This document shows, one piece after another, positions 41,549 through 50,756 of a stretch of 64,000 nt of DNA (positions are counted from its first letter, which is position 1; every line of letters starts with the position of its first letter). The notes beneath the pieces were generated by a model that did not search any database, had not been told where the DNA came from, and worked only from the letters and a program-made list of their open reading frames with translations. The stretch covers positions 1-64,000 of the forward strand of contig NZ_PQIG01000079.1 of assembly GCF_012349115.1 (NCBI RefSeq), written 5' to 3'. Position numbers and translations under genes: made by a program. This DNA is from Rhizobium ruizarguesonis (GTDB lineage Bacteria > Pseudomonadota > Alphaproteobacteria > Rhizobiales > Rhizobiaceae).

Positions 41549-43168
41549 CTAGTGAGCGCCGCCGCCGGAGAGTTGACCGGGTTTTCTGAGAAGCAGGCTT
41601 GCAAGCAGGGCGACGACGAGGGCGACGCCGAGCAGGAAGAAGGTGTCGCTGAAGGCCATGATATTGGCCTGCTTGCGTATTTTGAGCGCGATGGCGACGA
41701 CGGCCTTGTGGCTGGCGAGCGCCTGATCGCTGACACCGTGGCTCATGAAGTAGGCGGTGAGCCTGGCAATGCGATCGCGGGTGGCTTCCTCGAAGACCGA
41801 GACCGAGTTGGTCAGGATATTCGAGTGGAACTGTTCGCGCTTCGACAGGAAGGTCTGCAGCGAAGCGATGCCGACGGCGCCGCCGAGATTGCGCATCATG
41901 TTGAAGAGTGCCGAAGCCGAACCGGCATTCTCCTGCTCGATGCCTGCGGTGGCGATCGCCGAGAGGGGCGTGAAGACGAGCGCCTGGCCGATGGCGCGGA
42001 CGATGTTCGGCCAGAACAGCTGGTCGCTCGCATAATCGCCGGTCATGTGCACGTTCATGAAGTTCGAGGCGGCGAAGAGGGCAAAGCCGACGACGATCAG
42101 CAGGCGCACATCGAAACGCTTCATCAGCCGCGGCACCAGCGGGATCAGCAGCAGCTGCGGGATGCCGGTCCAGGCGAGAACCATGCCGATCTGCTCGGAA
42201 TTATAGCCCTGGATGCGGGTCAGATAGATCGGCAGCACGAAGACAGAGCCATAAAGCGCAATGCCGAGCAGGAAATTGGCGACGATGCCGAAGCCGAAGT
42301 TGCGGCGCACGAGCAGGCGCAGGTTCAGCAGCGGATTGGCGGTCTTCAGCTCGATGATCAGGAACAGCGTCAGCGAGACGGCGGCGATAACGGACAGGCG
42401 GACGATGAAATCGGAGCCGAACCAGTCTTCCTTGTTGCCCTCTTCCAGCACGGTCTGCAGGGCCGCCAGGCCGATCGCCATGGTGACGATACCAGGCCAG
42501 TCGCCCTTGGCGAGCAGCTTCAGGTCCATCGGTGCGCGGTCGAGCGAGGCCCAGAGCAGGCCGACCATCAGCGCGCCGGGCACCAGGTTGACGTAGAAGA
42601 TATATTCCCAGCCCCAGTTCTCGGTGAGATAACCGCCGATCGTCGGGCCGATCGCCGGTGCGAAGGTGGCAGACAGGGCAAAGAGGGCAAGGCCGACCGG
42701 TTGCTTGGCCTTGGGCAGCAGCGTGATGATGATGGTGAAGGCCATCGGGATCAGCACGCCGCCGGAAAAGCCCTGAATGGCGCGCAGGATGATCATCTGC
42801 TGCAGATTGGCCGCAAAGGCGCAGGCAACGGAAAAGACCAGGAAGAGGATGGCGTTGGTGAGCAGGTAGTTGCGGAGCGAGAAGACGCGCGCCAGCCAGG
42901 CGCTGAGCGGAATGACGACGATCTCGGCGATCAGATAGGAGGTCGAAATCCAGCCGCCGTCATCCGTGCCGGCGCCGATCGCGCCCTGGATATCGGCAAG
43001 CGAGGCATTGACGATCTGGATGTTGAGAACAGCCATGAAGGCGCCGAGCGTCGAACCGACAACGGCTGCCCACATGCGAAGCGGGCTCATGGCGGCAGGT
43101 GTCGCGGGCGCTGCGGCGACGGGGGACGCCAGCGCATTGCCGTTGGCGGCGATCTGAAGAGTGGCCAT
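41549..43168 (-). CDS. emrB: EmrB/QacA (DHA2) drug efflux permease
   Basis: 539-residue, 14-helix MFS proton antiporter. Signatures: GAFMAVLNIQIVNASLADIQGAIG at helix 1, AIQGFSGGVLIPMAFTIIITLLP (motif A region) and GPTIGGYLTENWGWEYIFYVNLVPG at helix 5 (motif C). It pairs with the adjacent HlyD-type adaptor to pump hydrophobic drugs across the inner membrane toward an outer membrane channel such as TolC. The gap to emrA is 98 bases and to the cyclase 30 bases. Substrate unknown. Confidence 0.9.
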   Translation of the reverse strand: MATLQIAANGNALASPVAAAPATPAAMSPLRMWAAVVGSTLGAFMAVLNIQIVNASLADIQGAIGAGTDDGGWISTSYLIAEIVVIPLSAWLARVFSLRNYLLTNAILFLVFSVACAFAANLQQMIILRAIQGFSGGVLIPMAFTIIITLLPKAKQPVGLALFALSATFAPAIGPTIGGYLTENWGWEYIFYVNLVPGALMVGLLWASLDRAPMDLKLLAKGDWPGIVTMAIGLAALQTVLEEGNKEDWFGSDFIVRLSVIAAVSLTLFLIIELKTANPLLNLRLLVRRNFGFGIVANFLLGIALYGSVFVLPIYLTRIQGYNSEQIGMVLAWTGIPQLLLIPLVPRLMKRFDVRLLIVVGFALFAASNFMNVHMTGDYASDQLFWPNIVRAIGQALVFTPLSAIATAGIEQENAGSASALFNMMRNLGGAVGIASLQTFLSKREQFHSNILTNSVSVFEEATRDRIARLTAYFMSHGVSDQALASHKAVVAIALKIRKQANIMAFSDTFFLLGVALVVALLASLLLRKPGQLSGGGAH

Positions 43169-43266
43169 GGCTTAGCTCCTTCCGGCTCTTGCGGAAAATT
43201 CTCTCATGACGGGGTCCGGGTGACCATTCGGGAACGATCGGGATCATTCGGGAAAAAGGGAAAGGA

Positions 43267-44523
43267 TCATCCAGCAGGGTTGGATGATCCCTCCTTAGCT
43301 GCCCCAGAGGTCTGGACAGCCTTGGTTTGGGCAGCCTTGGTATCGATTTCAGGCTCGACCGACATGCCCGAGCGCAACAGGCCGCTCAGCGCCTCGTCGT
43401 CGATGACGATCTTGACCGGGATGCGCTGGACAATCTTGGTGAAATTGCCGGTGGCATTGTCCGGTGGCAGCAGCGAGAATTCCAACCCGCTTGCCGGCGA
43501 AACGCTGTCGACATGACCCTTGATCGAGATATCGGGAAAGCTGTCGACCTTGATCTCGACCGACTGGCCGGGGCTGATATAGGTCAGCTGCGTTTCCTTG
43601 AAATTGGCGACGACATAGACCGCATGCAGCGGAACGACCGCCATCAGTTGCGTGCCCGAGGTGACATACTGGCCGACCCGGATCGACCGGGCGCCGACCG
43701 TGCCGTCGACGGCGGCGACGATATCGGTATAGGAGAGATTGAGCTCTGCCTGGTGGGCGGCGGCGGCCGCACGGTCACGCTGGGCAACCGTCTGTTCGCG
43801 CTCAGTCTGCAGCACCGGCACCTTATTCTGAGCCGTGACGAGGGCTGCCCGATCGCGCTCGACGGCGGCAGCGGCCTGTTCACGGGCCGACTGGGTCTGT
43901 TCGGCACGAGACTGGGTGCCGGCGCCGTTGGTGATCAGGCGGGCCGAGCGGGCGGCATCGGATACGGCAAAATCCAGCGATGCCTGCGAGGCATCGACCG
44001 TCGCCCTCGCCTGCTCGATCACCGATTGCTGCAGGGAGATCTGGGCGTCGATATTGGTGATGGCGGCTTCGGCCGCCTTCACATCGGCCTTGGCCTGCGA
44101 CAGCGCTGCCTGGAAGTCGCGGTCGTCGATGCGGGCGAGAACCTGGCCGGCCTTGACCGCATCATTGTCGTTGACCAGCACTTGGCTGATATAGCCGGCG
44201 ACCTTCGGGGCGACGGTGGTGTAATCGGCCTTCACATAGGCGTCGTCGGTGGATTCGATGAAGCGGCCGACCGTCCAATAGCGGTAGCCGAAATCGCCGG
44301 CGAAAGCGACGCCGGCAAGCAGTACGGCGGCGATGACGGCGCGCTTGACGATCCGACGGCTGGTCTTTCTGGGAGTTTCCGCAACCGGGGCTTCGGTGAC
44401 CGGCGCTTCAGAGACAGGCATGGGGGGCGCCTCAGCGGCAGGTGCCCTGGCGGCTTCCTCGGCCAGGATCTGCTCGGCCTGCTTCGCACTTTCGAAAACT
44501 TGCCTGTGGGGTAACTCGACCAT
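43267..44523 (-). CDS. emrA: HlyD/EmrA family membrane-fusion protein
   Basis: 418 residues. A cytoplasmic Pro/Ala-rich N-terminus (to ~50), one membrane helix (AVIAAVLLAGVAFAGDFGYRYW), then the periplasmic lipoyl/barrel parts split by a long alpha-hairpin (~130-270, with many Gln/Ala heptads). Lipoyl halves VAPKVAGYISQVLVNDNDAVKAGQVLARIDDRDF and LSYTDIVAAVDGTVGARSIRVGQYV are clear. First gene of the operon with emrB and the cyclase. A LysR gene is divergent. Ribosome site GGAGAAGG. Functions as the link to an outer membrane channel. Confidence 0.9.
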   Translation of the reverse strand: MVELPHRQVFESAKQAEQILAEEAARAPAAEAPPMPVSEAPVTEAPVAETPRKTSRRIVKRAVIAAVLLAGVAFAGDFGYRYWTVGRFIESTDDAYVKADYTTVAPKVAGYISQVLVNDNDAVKAGQVLARIDDRDFQAALSQAKADVKAAEAAITNIDAQISLQQSVIEQARATVDASQASLDFAVSDAARSARLITNGAGTQSRAEQTQSAREQAAAAVERDRAALVTAQNKVPVLQTEREQTVAQRDRAAAAAHQAELNLSYTDIVAAVDGTVGARSIRVGQYVTSGTQLMAVVPLHAVYVVANFKETQLTYISPGQSVEIKVDSFPDISIKGHVDSVSPASGLEFSLLPPDNATGNFTKIVQRIPVKIVIDDEALSGLLRSGMSVEPEIDTKAAQTKAVQTSGAAKEGSSNPAG

Positions 44524-44661
44524 CGTCCTTCTCCTTCACTCCTAGCCTCCTCTGTGAGAGGCCATGTTCGATGCGAAGGAAAATGCACCCTGACATTTAT
44601 TTTGATAATCTGCTTAAATCGGGAAGGATCATCAACTCTCAGCGGATAATCCGAGGGCAAT

Positions 44662-45564
44662 ATGGATCGACTGACAAGTCTCACAGTCTTTGGCCGCGTG
44701 GTCGAATGCGGCGGTTTCTCCGCCGCCGCGCGCCGGCTCAACATGTCCGTCACAATGGTCGGCAACCACGTGCAATCGCTGGAGGACCGGCTCGGTGTGC
44801 GGCTCCTCAACCGCACGACGCGCAAGGTCAGCCTGACGGAAACCGGCAAATATTATTATGAGCGTTCGTCGCAGATCCTGGCCGAACTCGATGAGGCGGA
44901 CCGGACGGCGGGCGCGCTGAGCACGACGCCGCGCGGCACGCTGAAGGTCTATACCAGCAGCGCCATCGTGCGTTTCCTGCTGCCTGTCGTCAGCGAATTT
45001 ATGGAGCTCTATCCGTCGATCGCACTCGATTTCAGCGTCGGCGAGCGGATGGTCGACATGATCGAGGATGGATACGACCTGGTGATGCGCACGGTACCAC
45101 CGCCGGATTCATCGCTCGTCGCCCGCAAGCTGACGCCGTGGCGCCATATGCTCGTCTGCTCGCCGGCCTATTTCGAGAGCCATCCGATGCCGAAGGTCCC
45201 GGCCGAGGTCGCCGATCACAATTGCCTGCAATATGCCTATTACCCCTATGGCGACGAATGGCGCTTCGAGGATGCCGAGGGCAACAAGGAGAGCGTCAAG
45301 ATCAGCGGCAACGTCGTTTCCAACAGCGCCGAGATGCTGCGCTTCCTGACGCTGACCGGGCGCGGCATTTTCCTGGCGCCGAGTTTCGTCGTGTTCGACG
45401 ACATCGCCGAAGGGCGGCTGGTGAAGATCATGCCGGACTACCGGCCGGTGGAATTCAATATCAACGCCGTCTATCCCAACCGCAGCCATCTGCCGACGAA
45501 GGTGAGGCTGTTCATCGACCTCTTGGCGGAGAGATTTGCGGAGCATCGGAAGTGGATGACATGA
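44662..45564 (+). CDS. LysR family transcriptional regulator
   Basis: 300 residues. N-terminal winged helix (LTVFGRVVECGGFSAAARRLNMSVTMVGNHVQSLEDRLGVRLLNRTTRKVSLTETG) followed by the two-lobed effector domain. The divergent position next to emrA is typical for LysR-type regulators that control the neighbouring operon and themselves. The effector is unknown. Intergenic region 44524-44661 is AT-rich with several LysR-like T-N11-A possibilities, none decisive. Confidence 0.88.
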   Translation: MDRLTSLTVFGRVVECGGFSAAARRLNMSVTMVGNHVQSLEDRLGVRLLNRTTRKVSLTETGKYYYERSSQILAELDEADRTAGALSTTPRGTLKVYTSSAIVRFLLPVVSEFMELYPSIALDFSVGERMVDMIEDGYDLVMRTVPPPDSSLVARKLTPWRHMLVCSPAYFESHPMPKVPAEVADHNCLQYAYYPYGDEWRFEDAEGNKESVKISGNVVSNSAEMLRFLTLTGRGIFLAPSFVVFDDIAEGRLVKIMPDYRPVEFNINAVYPNRSHLPTKVRLFIDLLAERFAEHRKWMT

Positions 45565-45700
45565 GCGAGGCAAACCTCGGTGCAACAGGCTGCCCTTCGC
45601 GCAATAGAGCTGTCAGGCATAGCCGCAACCATTATCGGCATTGAAGCTGTGAACCGGGCGGCGCGCCGTCAGACTGAATGCAGAAACGAGGGACAAGACC

Positions 45701-46747
45701 ATGGTTGATTTGAAGAAGCATCTCGACGATCTGCGCAGGAAATTCGCAGATAGCGCCGAATTTTTCGATCCGCGATTCCGTCGGGTGGCTGAGAAGATTT
45801 TCAGGGGCGGCACGCGCGCGGCCCCCTATTCCGGCGTCTCGACCTTTGCGAGCCTACCCTACAAGGAGGTGAACTTCGCCGCTCCCGATTTTGGTGATCT
45901 GCAAGTCGCCGTCGTCGGCATCCCGATGGATCTCGGCGTCAGCAACCGGCCGGGATCAAGGTTCGGACCGCGGGCCGTACGCGGCATCGAGCGGATCGGA
46001 CCCTATCACCACGTTCTGGATTGCGCCCCGGCCTATGACCTGCGTGCAGCCGATATCGGCGATGTGCCGTTTGCGAGCCGATATCGCCTGGAGCAATGCC
46101 ATGAGAATATCGAGGCGGCCATCACGAAGATCGTCGCGGCGGGCGTCATCCCAGTCTCGGTCGGCGGTGATCACTCCATCACGCATCCAATCCTGAAAGC
46201 GGTCGGGGCGCGGGAGCCGGTCGGCCTTATCCATATCGACGCGCATTGCGATACCGGCGGTCCTTTCGACCAGAGCAAGTTCCACCATGGCGGCCCCATG
46301 CGCAACGCCGTGCTGGACGGCGTTCTCGATCCGACCCGCACCGTGCAGATCGGCATCCGAGGTCCCTCCGAATATCTCTGGGAATTCTCCTATGAATCCG
46401 GGATGACCGTCATTCATGCCGAGGAGATTTCCGGCATGGGCATTCCAGCCATCATCGAAAAAGCCCGACGCATTGTCGGCGACGGTCCGACCTATCTGTC
46501 CTTCGATATCGACAGCCTGGACCCGGCCTTTGCCCCCGGCACCGGAACACCCGAGCCCGGCGGTCTCACCACCCGGGAAGCACTCGAGCTGCTCCGGGGT
46601 CTCAAGGGGATCAATTTCGTCGGTGGTGACGTGGTCGAAGTCGCGCCGCAATATGACAGCACCACCAACACCGCCCAGGCGGGGGCTCAGGTTCTCTTCG
46701 AAATTCTAAGCCTGCTGGTGTTCAGTCCATCAGTTCAGGGACGCTGA
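45701..46747 (+). CDS. speB: Ureohydrolase, agmatinase-like
   Basis: 348 residues, arginase/agmatinase superfamily with the three Mn motifs: VSVGGDHSITHPIL, LIHIDAHCDTGGP and SFDIDSLDPAFAPGTGTPEPGG. Length and the N-terminal AAPDFGDLQVAVVGIPMDLGVSNRPGSRFGPRAVR block suit agmatinase (agmatine to putrescine and urea) or guanidinobutyrase/guanidinopropionase relatives; sequence alone cannot separate these. The symbol is therefore provisional. GAGGGAC precedes the ATG. It lies 136 bases after the LysR gene on the same strand. Confidence 0.8.
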   Translation: MVDLKKHLDDLRRKFADSAEFFDPRFRRVAEKIFRGGTRAAPYSGVSTFASLPYKEVNFAAPDFGDLQVAVVGIPMDLGVSNRPGSRFGPRAVRGIERIGPYHHVLDCAPAYDLRAADIGDVPFASRYRLEQCHENIEAAITKIVAAGVIPVSVGGDHSITHPILKAVGAREPVGLIHIDAHCDTGGPFDQSKFHHGGPMRNAVLDGVLDPTRTVQIGIRGPSEYLWEFSYESGMTVIHAEEISGMGIPAIIEKARRIVGDGPTYLSFDIDSLDPAFAPGTGTPEPGGLTTREALELLRGLKGINFVGGDVVEVAPQYDSTTNTAQAGAQVLFEILSLLVFSPSVQGR

Positions 46748-46764
46748 CATTGCCTGTTTTGTCG

Positions 46765-46895
46765 TCAAGACGCGCGGCGCTGTAGGCGCGAGCAGCCGGC
46801 GCTTGCACTTGCCCCGCGCCAGCCCTGCGCTTGCGCTTCGGGCGTTCGCCCCTGCAATCGATTCACTGGATCGATTGCTCCCGCTTCGCGGGATC
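46765..46895. repeat. GCGCGGCGCTGTA half repeat plus hairpins
   Basis: GTCAAGACGCGCGGCGCTGTAG (46765-46785) is a half copy of the palindromic family. After a GC-rich stretch come GCAATCGAT/ATCGATTGC around TCACTGG, and TCCCGC/GCGGGA. These lie between two convergent genes (ureohydrolase and aminotransferase) and may serve as terminators. Confidence 0.6.
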
Positions 46896-46900
46896 GTGGC

Positions 46901-47788
46901 TCACTCTTCACTCTCGCTTCTGCCGAAGGCCCAGTCCATGTAGAGTTCCAGCGCCTTGCGGGTGACTGGGCCTTCCTGGAGGTCGCGGCCGTCGAGACGG
47001 ATGACGCCGACGACTTTGGAATAGTTGCCGGTGGTGAAGATCTCGTCGGCTTGCATGAAATCCTCGACGGAGAGCGTTGCTTCATGCACGTCGAAACCGG
47101 CCTTGCGCAGCAGGCCGATGACGCGGGAACGCGTAATGCCGGCGAGGAAGGTGCGGTTGGCGGCCGGTGTCAACACCACGCCGTCCCTGACCATGAAGAC
47201 GTTCGAAGAGGCGGTCTCGACGACGTTGCCGTTCAGGTCGCGCACCAGTGCATTGTCAAAACCGCGGCTGCGCGCTTCGGCGATCATGCGGCCGCTGTTT
47301 GGATAGAGCGAGCCGGTCTTCGCCTCGGTCATCGCCGTTTCCGGCGACGGGCGGCGATAGGGTGAGACGGTGAGGCTGGTGCCGCCATGGCCGCCCATCG
47401 GCGCCTCGAACAGGCAGAGCGCGAAGCGGGTCGAGTCCCCATCGACGGAGACGACGCTGCCCGGCGAACCATGTTCGCCCCAATACATCGGCTTGATGTA
47501 GATCGGTGTCGCGCCATCGAATTTTGCGACGCCTTCCCAGGCAAGTGCCACAATCTCCTCGGCTGTTTTCACCGGCTTCAGGCCCATGGCGAGCGCCGAG
47601 CGGTTGATGCGCTGGCAGTGCAGGTCAAGATCCGGCGCGATGCCGTCGAACCAGCGAGCACCGTCGAAGACCGTGGAGCCGAGCCACATGGCATGCGAGG
47701 TCGGCCCGATCAGCGGCGGATTGCCGGGGAGCCATTCCCCGTCGACATGTGTCCAGGTGGTTGAACGGGGTGTTGTATCGACGGCCAT
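46901..47788 (-). CDS. Branched-chain aminotransferase family (class IV PLP)
   Basis: 295 residues, fold type IV PLP enzyme: IlvE-like start VDGEWLPGNPPLIGPTSHAMWLGSTVFDGAR, the PLP lysine in MTEAKTGSLYPNSGRM, and PLP phosphate and substrate residues in NVVETASSNVFMV and TRSRVIGLL. It probably transfers amino groups between glutamate and Leu/Ile/Val 2-oxoacids, but 4-amino-4-deoxychorismate lyase or D-amino-acid transaminase relatives share the fold. Ends 150 bases from the convergent ureohydrolase. Upstream is a long gap of 349 bases. Confidence 0.85.
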   Translation of the reverse strand: MAVDTTPRSTTWTHVDGEWLPGNPPLIGPTSHAMWLGSTVFDGARWFDGIAPDLDLHCQRINRSALAMGLKPVKTAEEIVALAWEGVAKFDGATPIYIKPMYWGEHGSPGSVVSVDGDSTRFALCLFEAPMGGHGGTSLTVSPYRRPSPETAMTEAKTGSLYPNSGRMIAEARSRGFDNALVRDLNGNVVETASSNVFMVRDGVVLTPAANRTFLAGITRSRVIGLLRKAGFDVHEATLSVEDFMQADEIFTTGNYSKVVGVIRLDGRDLQEGPVTRKALELYMDWAFGRSESEE

Positions 47789-48137
47789 GATGGTTTCCTC
47801 CTGAAGCCGGAGAAGGAAAAGCCGCCACGGCTAGCCGGGTCAAGGACAAATCGGGGCAGGAAACGCGGAAGCAAGAAAATGCCGGAAGCGGGTGCGAAGC
47901 CGCAATATTCGTGCGCAGTCACACGGGCCTCAGCGATGGGTGCATCAGCAAAAATGATGGAATGGAAGGTTGGAATGGCTACTTGTCGCATGCGATGATG
48001 GGTGGAACCGCCGCTTAAGAGCGTCGCATCGACTTTTATCCATGCCACGCTCTTAAGCTCTTTTTTATGCATGTCATTATCCCGGAACCGCTGCACACTT
48101 CCGGGCGACATGCATTCGGCAGCAAGGGAAGACGCCG
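47789..48137. other. 349-base divergent intergenic region
   Basis: Between the aminotransferase (minus) and alcohol dehydrogenase (plus) genes. It contains purine-rich stretches (ATGATGGAATGGAAGGTTGG) and the long inverted repeat with T-run at 48013-48064. No open frame has a convincing start plus ribosome site. Confidence 0.6.
48013..48067 (+). terminator. Inverted repeat with T-run; orphan terminator or operator
   Basis: GCTTAAGAGCGT (48013-48024) and ACGCTCTTAAGC (48047-48058): perfect 12-base arms, 22 bases between, followed on the plus strand by TCTTTTTT. It has the shape of a plus-strand intrinsic terminator, but no plus-strand gene precedes it. Alternatives are an sRNA end or an operator for the alcohol dehydrogenase gene 70 bases downstream. 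Confidence 0.6.
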
Positions 48138-49181
48138 ATGAAAGCCATGTTTTACGAAGCCTTCGAACAGGCGCCCGAAATCCGCACCGTTGCCGATCCG
48201 ACAGCGACAGAGGACGGTGTCGTCATATCCGTTGGGGCCAGCGGGCTCTGCCGCAGCGACTGGCACGGCTGGATGGGGCACGACCCGGATATCCGGCTGC
48301 CGCATGTGCCGGGACATGAGCTTGCCGGGAGGATCGTCGCCACCGGCCGCGGTGTCATGCGTTTCAAGGTGGGCGACCGGGTGACTGTGCCCTTCGTTTC
48401 CGGCTGCGGCCATTGCGGAGAGTGCCATTCCGGCAACCAGCAGGTCTGCCCGAACCAGTTCCAGCCGGGCTTCACCCATTGGGGGTCGTTTGCCGAATAT
48501 GTGGCGATCGATTATGCCGACACCAATCTGGTGCACCTGCCCGATACGATCGACGATGCGACGGCGGCAAGCCTCGGCTGCCGCTTCGCCACCTCGTTTC
48601 GCGCCGTCGCCGACCAGGCGCGCACCAGGCCCGGCGAATGGATCGCCGTGCATGGCTGCGGCGGTGTCGGGCTGTCGGCGATCATGATCGCCACGGCGCT
48701 CGGAGCGAATGCGATCGGCATAGACATTTCCGAGGAGAAACTTGCCTTTGCACGGGAGTGCGGGGCGGTGGCGACGGTCAATGCATCCGGCGTCGCCGAC
48801 GTGGCGGAGGCGGTGCGCGAAATCACCAAGGGCGGCGCGCATGTCTCGATCGACGCGCTCGGCCATCCCGTCACCTGCTTCAACTCGATAAAGAACCTGC
48901 GCCGGCGCGGGCGGCATGTTCAGGTGGGGTTGATGCTCGGCGAGCATGCGGCGCCGCAAATCCCGATGGCACAGGTGATCGGCCACGAGCTGGAAATCTA
49001 CGGCAGCCACGGCATGCAGGCCTGGCGATACGACGCCATGCTGTCGATGGTTTCGGCCGGAAAGATCGCGCCGCAGAAGCTGATCGGACGCCGCATCAGC
49101 CTCGAGGAGGCCATCCCGGCGCTGATGGCGCTGGATAAGGCGGAGGCGACGGGGATCAGCGTGATTACCCGGTTTTCGTGA
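48138..49181 (+). CDS. Zinc-dependent alcohol dehydrogenase
   Basis: 347-residue medium-chain dehydrogenase. Catalytic zinc: Cys in GASGLCRSDWHGW and the GHE region VPGHELAGRI; structural zinc: CGHCGECHSGNQQVC. Rossmann motif VHGCGGVGLSAIMIA. NAD(P) dependence and substrate unknown; the pattern is close to the formaldehyde/S-glutathione-like and aryl-alcohol enzymes with the SGCGHCGEC structural site. Ribosome site GGGAAGA. The gene stands alone after the intergenic inverted repeat. Confidence 0.9.
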   Translation: MKAMFYEAFEQAPEIRTVADPTATEDGVVISVGASGLCRSDWHGWMGHDPDIRLPHVPGHELAGRIVATGRGVMRFKVGDRVTVPFVSGCGHCGECHSGNQQVCPNQFQPGFTHWGSFAEYVAIDYADTNLVHLPDTIDDATAASLGCRFATSFRAVADQARTRPGEWIAVHGCGGVGLSAIMIATALGANAIGIDISEEKLAFARECGAVATVNASGVADVAEAVREITKGGAHVSIDALGHPVTCFNSIKNLRRRGRHVQVGLMLGEHAAPQIPMAQVIGHELEIYGSHGMQAWRYDAMLSMVSAGKIAPQKLIGRRISLEEAIPALMALDKAEATGISVITRFS

Positions 49182-49185
49182 GGGA

Positions 49186-49480
49186 GCTTCGCCCTCCCCT
49201 CGAGTGGCGAGCAAAGGTGGGAGAGCAAGCGGGTTTCGTCCGATATTGTCTTGCTCCGGCTGAAAAGAAAGGGACCGAGACATTGCCACGATTCCGCTTC
49301 TCCCCAGCGGGGAGAAGATGCCGGCAGGCAGATGAGGGGGTGAGCGACGGCAGGAGCGAATGCGCTGAGCGAGAGCGAAGAGCAATAATGAATGACGTGC
49401 CGTGTGGCCCCCTCATCCGACCCTTCGGGCCACCTTCTCCCCGCTGGGGAGAAGAGGGAGCAAGCCGCGACCTTAGCAGG
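49186..49480. repeat. Rhizobial intergenic repeat cluster
   Basis: Several inverted modules (CTTCTCCCCAGCGGGGAGAAG, GCCGGCAGGCAGATGAGGGG, CCTCATCCGACCC and CTTCTCCCCGCTGGGGAGAAG) between two convergent genes. Same families as at 4.3, 31.6 and 40.2 kb. Confidence 0.7.
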
Positions 49481-49497
49481 CGGGCAACAGACGCTAT

Positions 49498-50312
49498 TCA
49501 GCCACGCCGATCGAGGCGAGAAAAGCTGATGAAGCCGGGATCTTTGACTTGTCCTTGATCTCGATGATGAGGCGCGGGTTGCTTTCGAGCTTGGCAAGGG
49601 CTGCGAAGACGGCATGCCAGCGGATCGTGCCTTCGCCGAGGCTCCAGTGGCGGTCGGCATATCCGTCGGCATCCTGCAGGTGGACATGCTGAAGGCGATT
49701 GCCGGCGGCCTTGACGTAATAATCGACCGGCGGCGCACCGGTATAGCCATGGGCATAATGGGCGTGGCCGGTATCGATCGAGACGGCGACGGCGGGCGAA
49801 TTGAAGCTTTCGGCAAGCGCCACGCGAATATGCGGATCCTTGTCCTCGATGTTCTCGATGACCATGGTGCAGCCGATATCCTCGGCGCGCCTGACGGCGT
49901 CGCGCAGGGTCATGTGCGTGCGCTCGGCCAAAGCTTCGCGGGCGCCGGCATTGTCGTCGAGATTGTTGTAGGACCAGGACGTATAAGGGCTGTGGATGAC
50001 CATATGGGTCGCGCCGATGGCGGCGCAGACATCGAGGCCCTGCAGCAGGCGCCGGGTGACGATGGCGCGGATATCGGGATCTTCCGAGGCGATGGTGAAG
50101 CCCCAGAACGGGCCGTGAATGCCGAGGCGGCCGCCATGACCGTCGAGAATACGCCTGGCGCGGGCGGCAAGCGGCGCCCAGTCGCCGTTGAGAATCTCGG
50201 CATCGACGAAGCTCTGCAATTCGAGATCGCGGGACTTTTCGAAGAGCCAATCACGGTGAAGTTCGACTTCATCGAGCGTCATGGCTGCGCCGACGACGGG
50301 AAGAGAGGACAT
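49498..50312 (-). CDS. Sugar phosphate isomerase/epimerase (xylose isomerase-like TIM barrel)
   Basis: 272 residues. The fold's metal and acid/base residues are suggested by MVIENIEDKDPH (Glu in ENIED), DTGHAHYAHGY (Asp-His), HVHLQDADG (His-Asp) and LIIEIKDKSK (Glu). AIGATHMVIHSPYTS is a typical second strand. Substrate and whether it isomerises or epimerises are unknown. It has no clear operon partner; a direct repeat (ATCAATGTGAATG, twice) begins 11 bases upstream of the start at 50324-50349. Confidence 0.83.
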
Positions 50313-50756
50313 GGATGCGCTCCATCAATGTGAATGATCAATGTGAATGCCGGGACGGCGTGGAAGGACGGCCCCAGGGAAGGCCAAGAACAGCCGCCGC
50401 GTTCTATGCACCCCTTCTGTGTCGGCGGTATTACAGGCGCAGAACCTTTCGCAACCCTCGGGCCTCAGTCATTTCCGCATAGCTGATGTGGCATTGGCGG
50501 GCCTTGCGGAAACGCCCCGAAGTACCGATATCGGCCCCGACAGTCTCGTGACGCAATGGCGCGCGAGCGGCTCTGAACCCCTGGCAACGGAGCCGTTTGT
50601 TCAGCGCTTCGGCTGATATAGCGCGGTTCTTTGAAAGCGCTCGGCGATGTTACCCTCAACAACAGGGCGGGTTGTCAAAGGCGTCGCAAAGGTCTAACGG
50701 CTGCGCCCGCAAGAAAAAGCCCATAAGAAGAAGCCCTGTAAGAAAAAGAAAGAGAC
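50313..50756. other. 444-base intergenic region
   Basis: Holds two direct copies of ATCAATGTGAATG at 50324-50349 near the isomerase start, and a purine-rich A/G stretch (AAGAAAAAGCCC, AAGAAGAAGCCC, AAGAAAAAG) at 50709-50755 that runs up to the cupin ATG. Short frames here lack both family sequence and good start sites. I see no RNA gene. Confidence 0.5.

Noticed and set aside
41231..43516. Long plus-strand open frame across cyclase and emrB
   Set aside because: Antisense shadow of two well-supported genes; product is rich in Asp/Glu/Gln/Arg without recognisable family.
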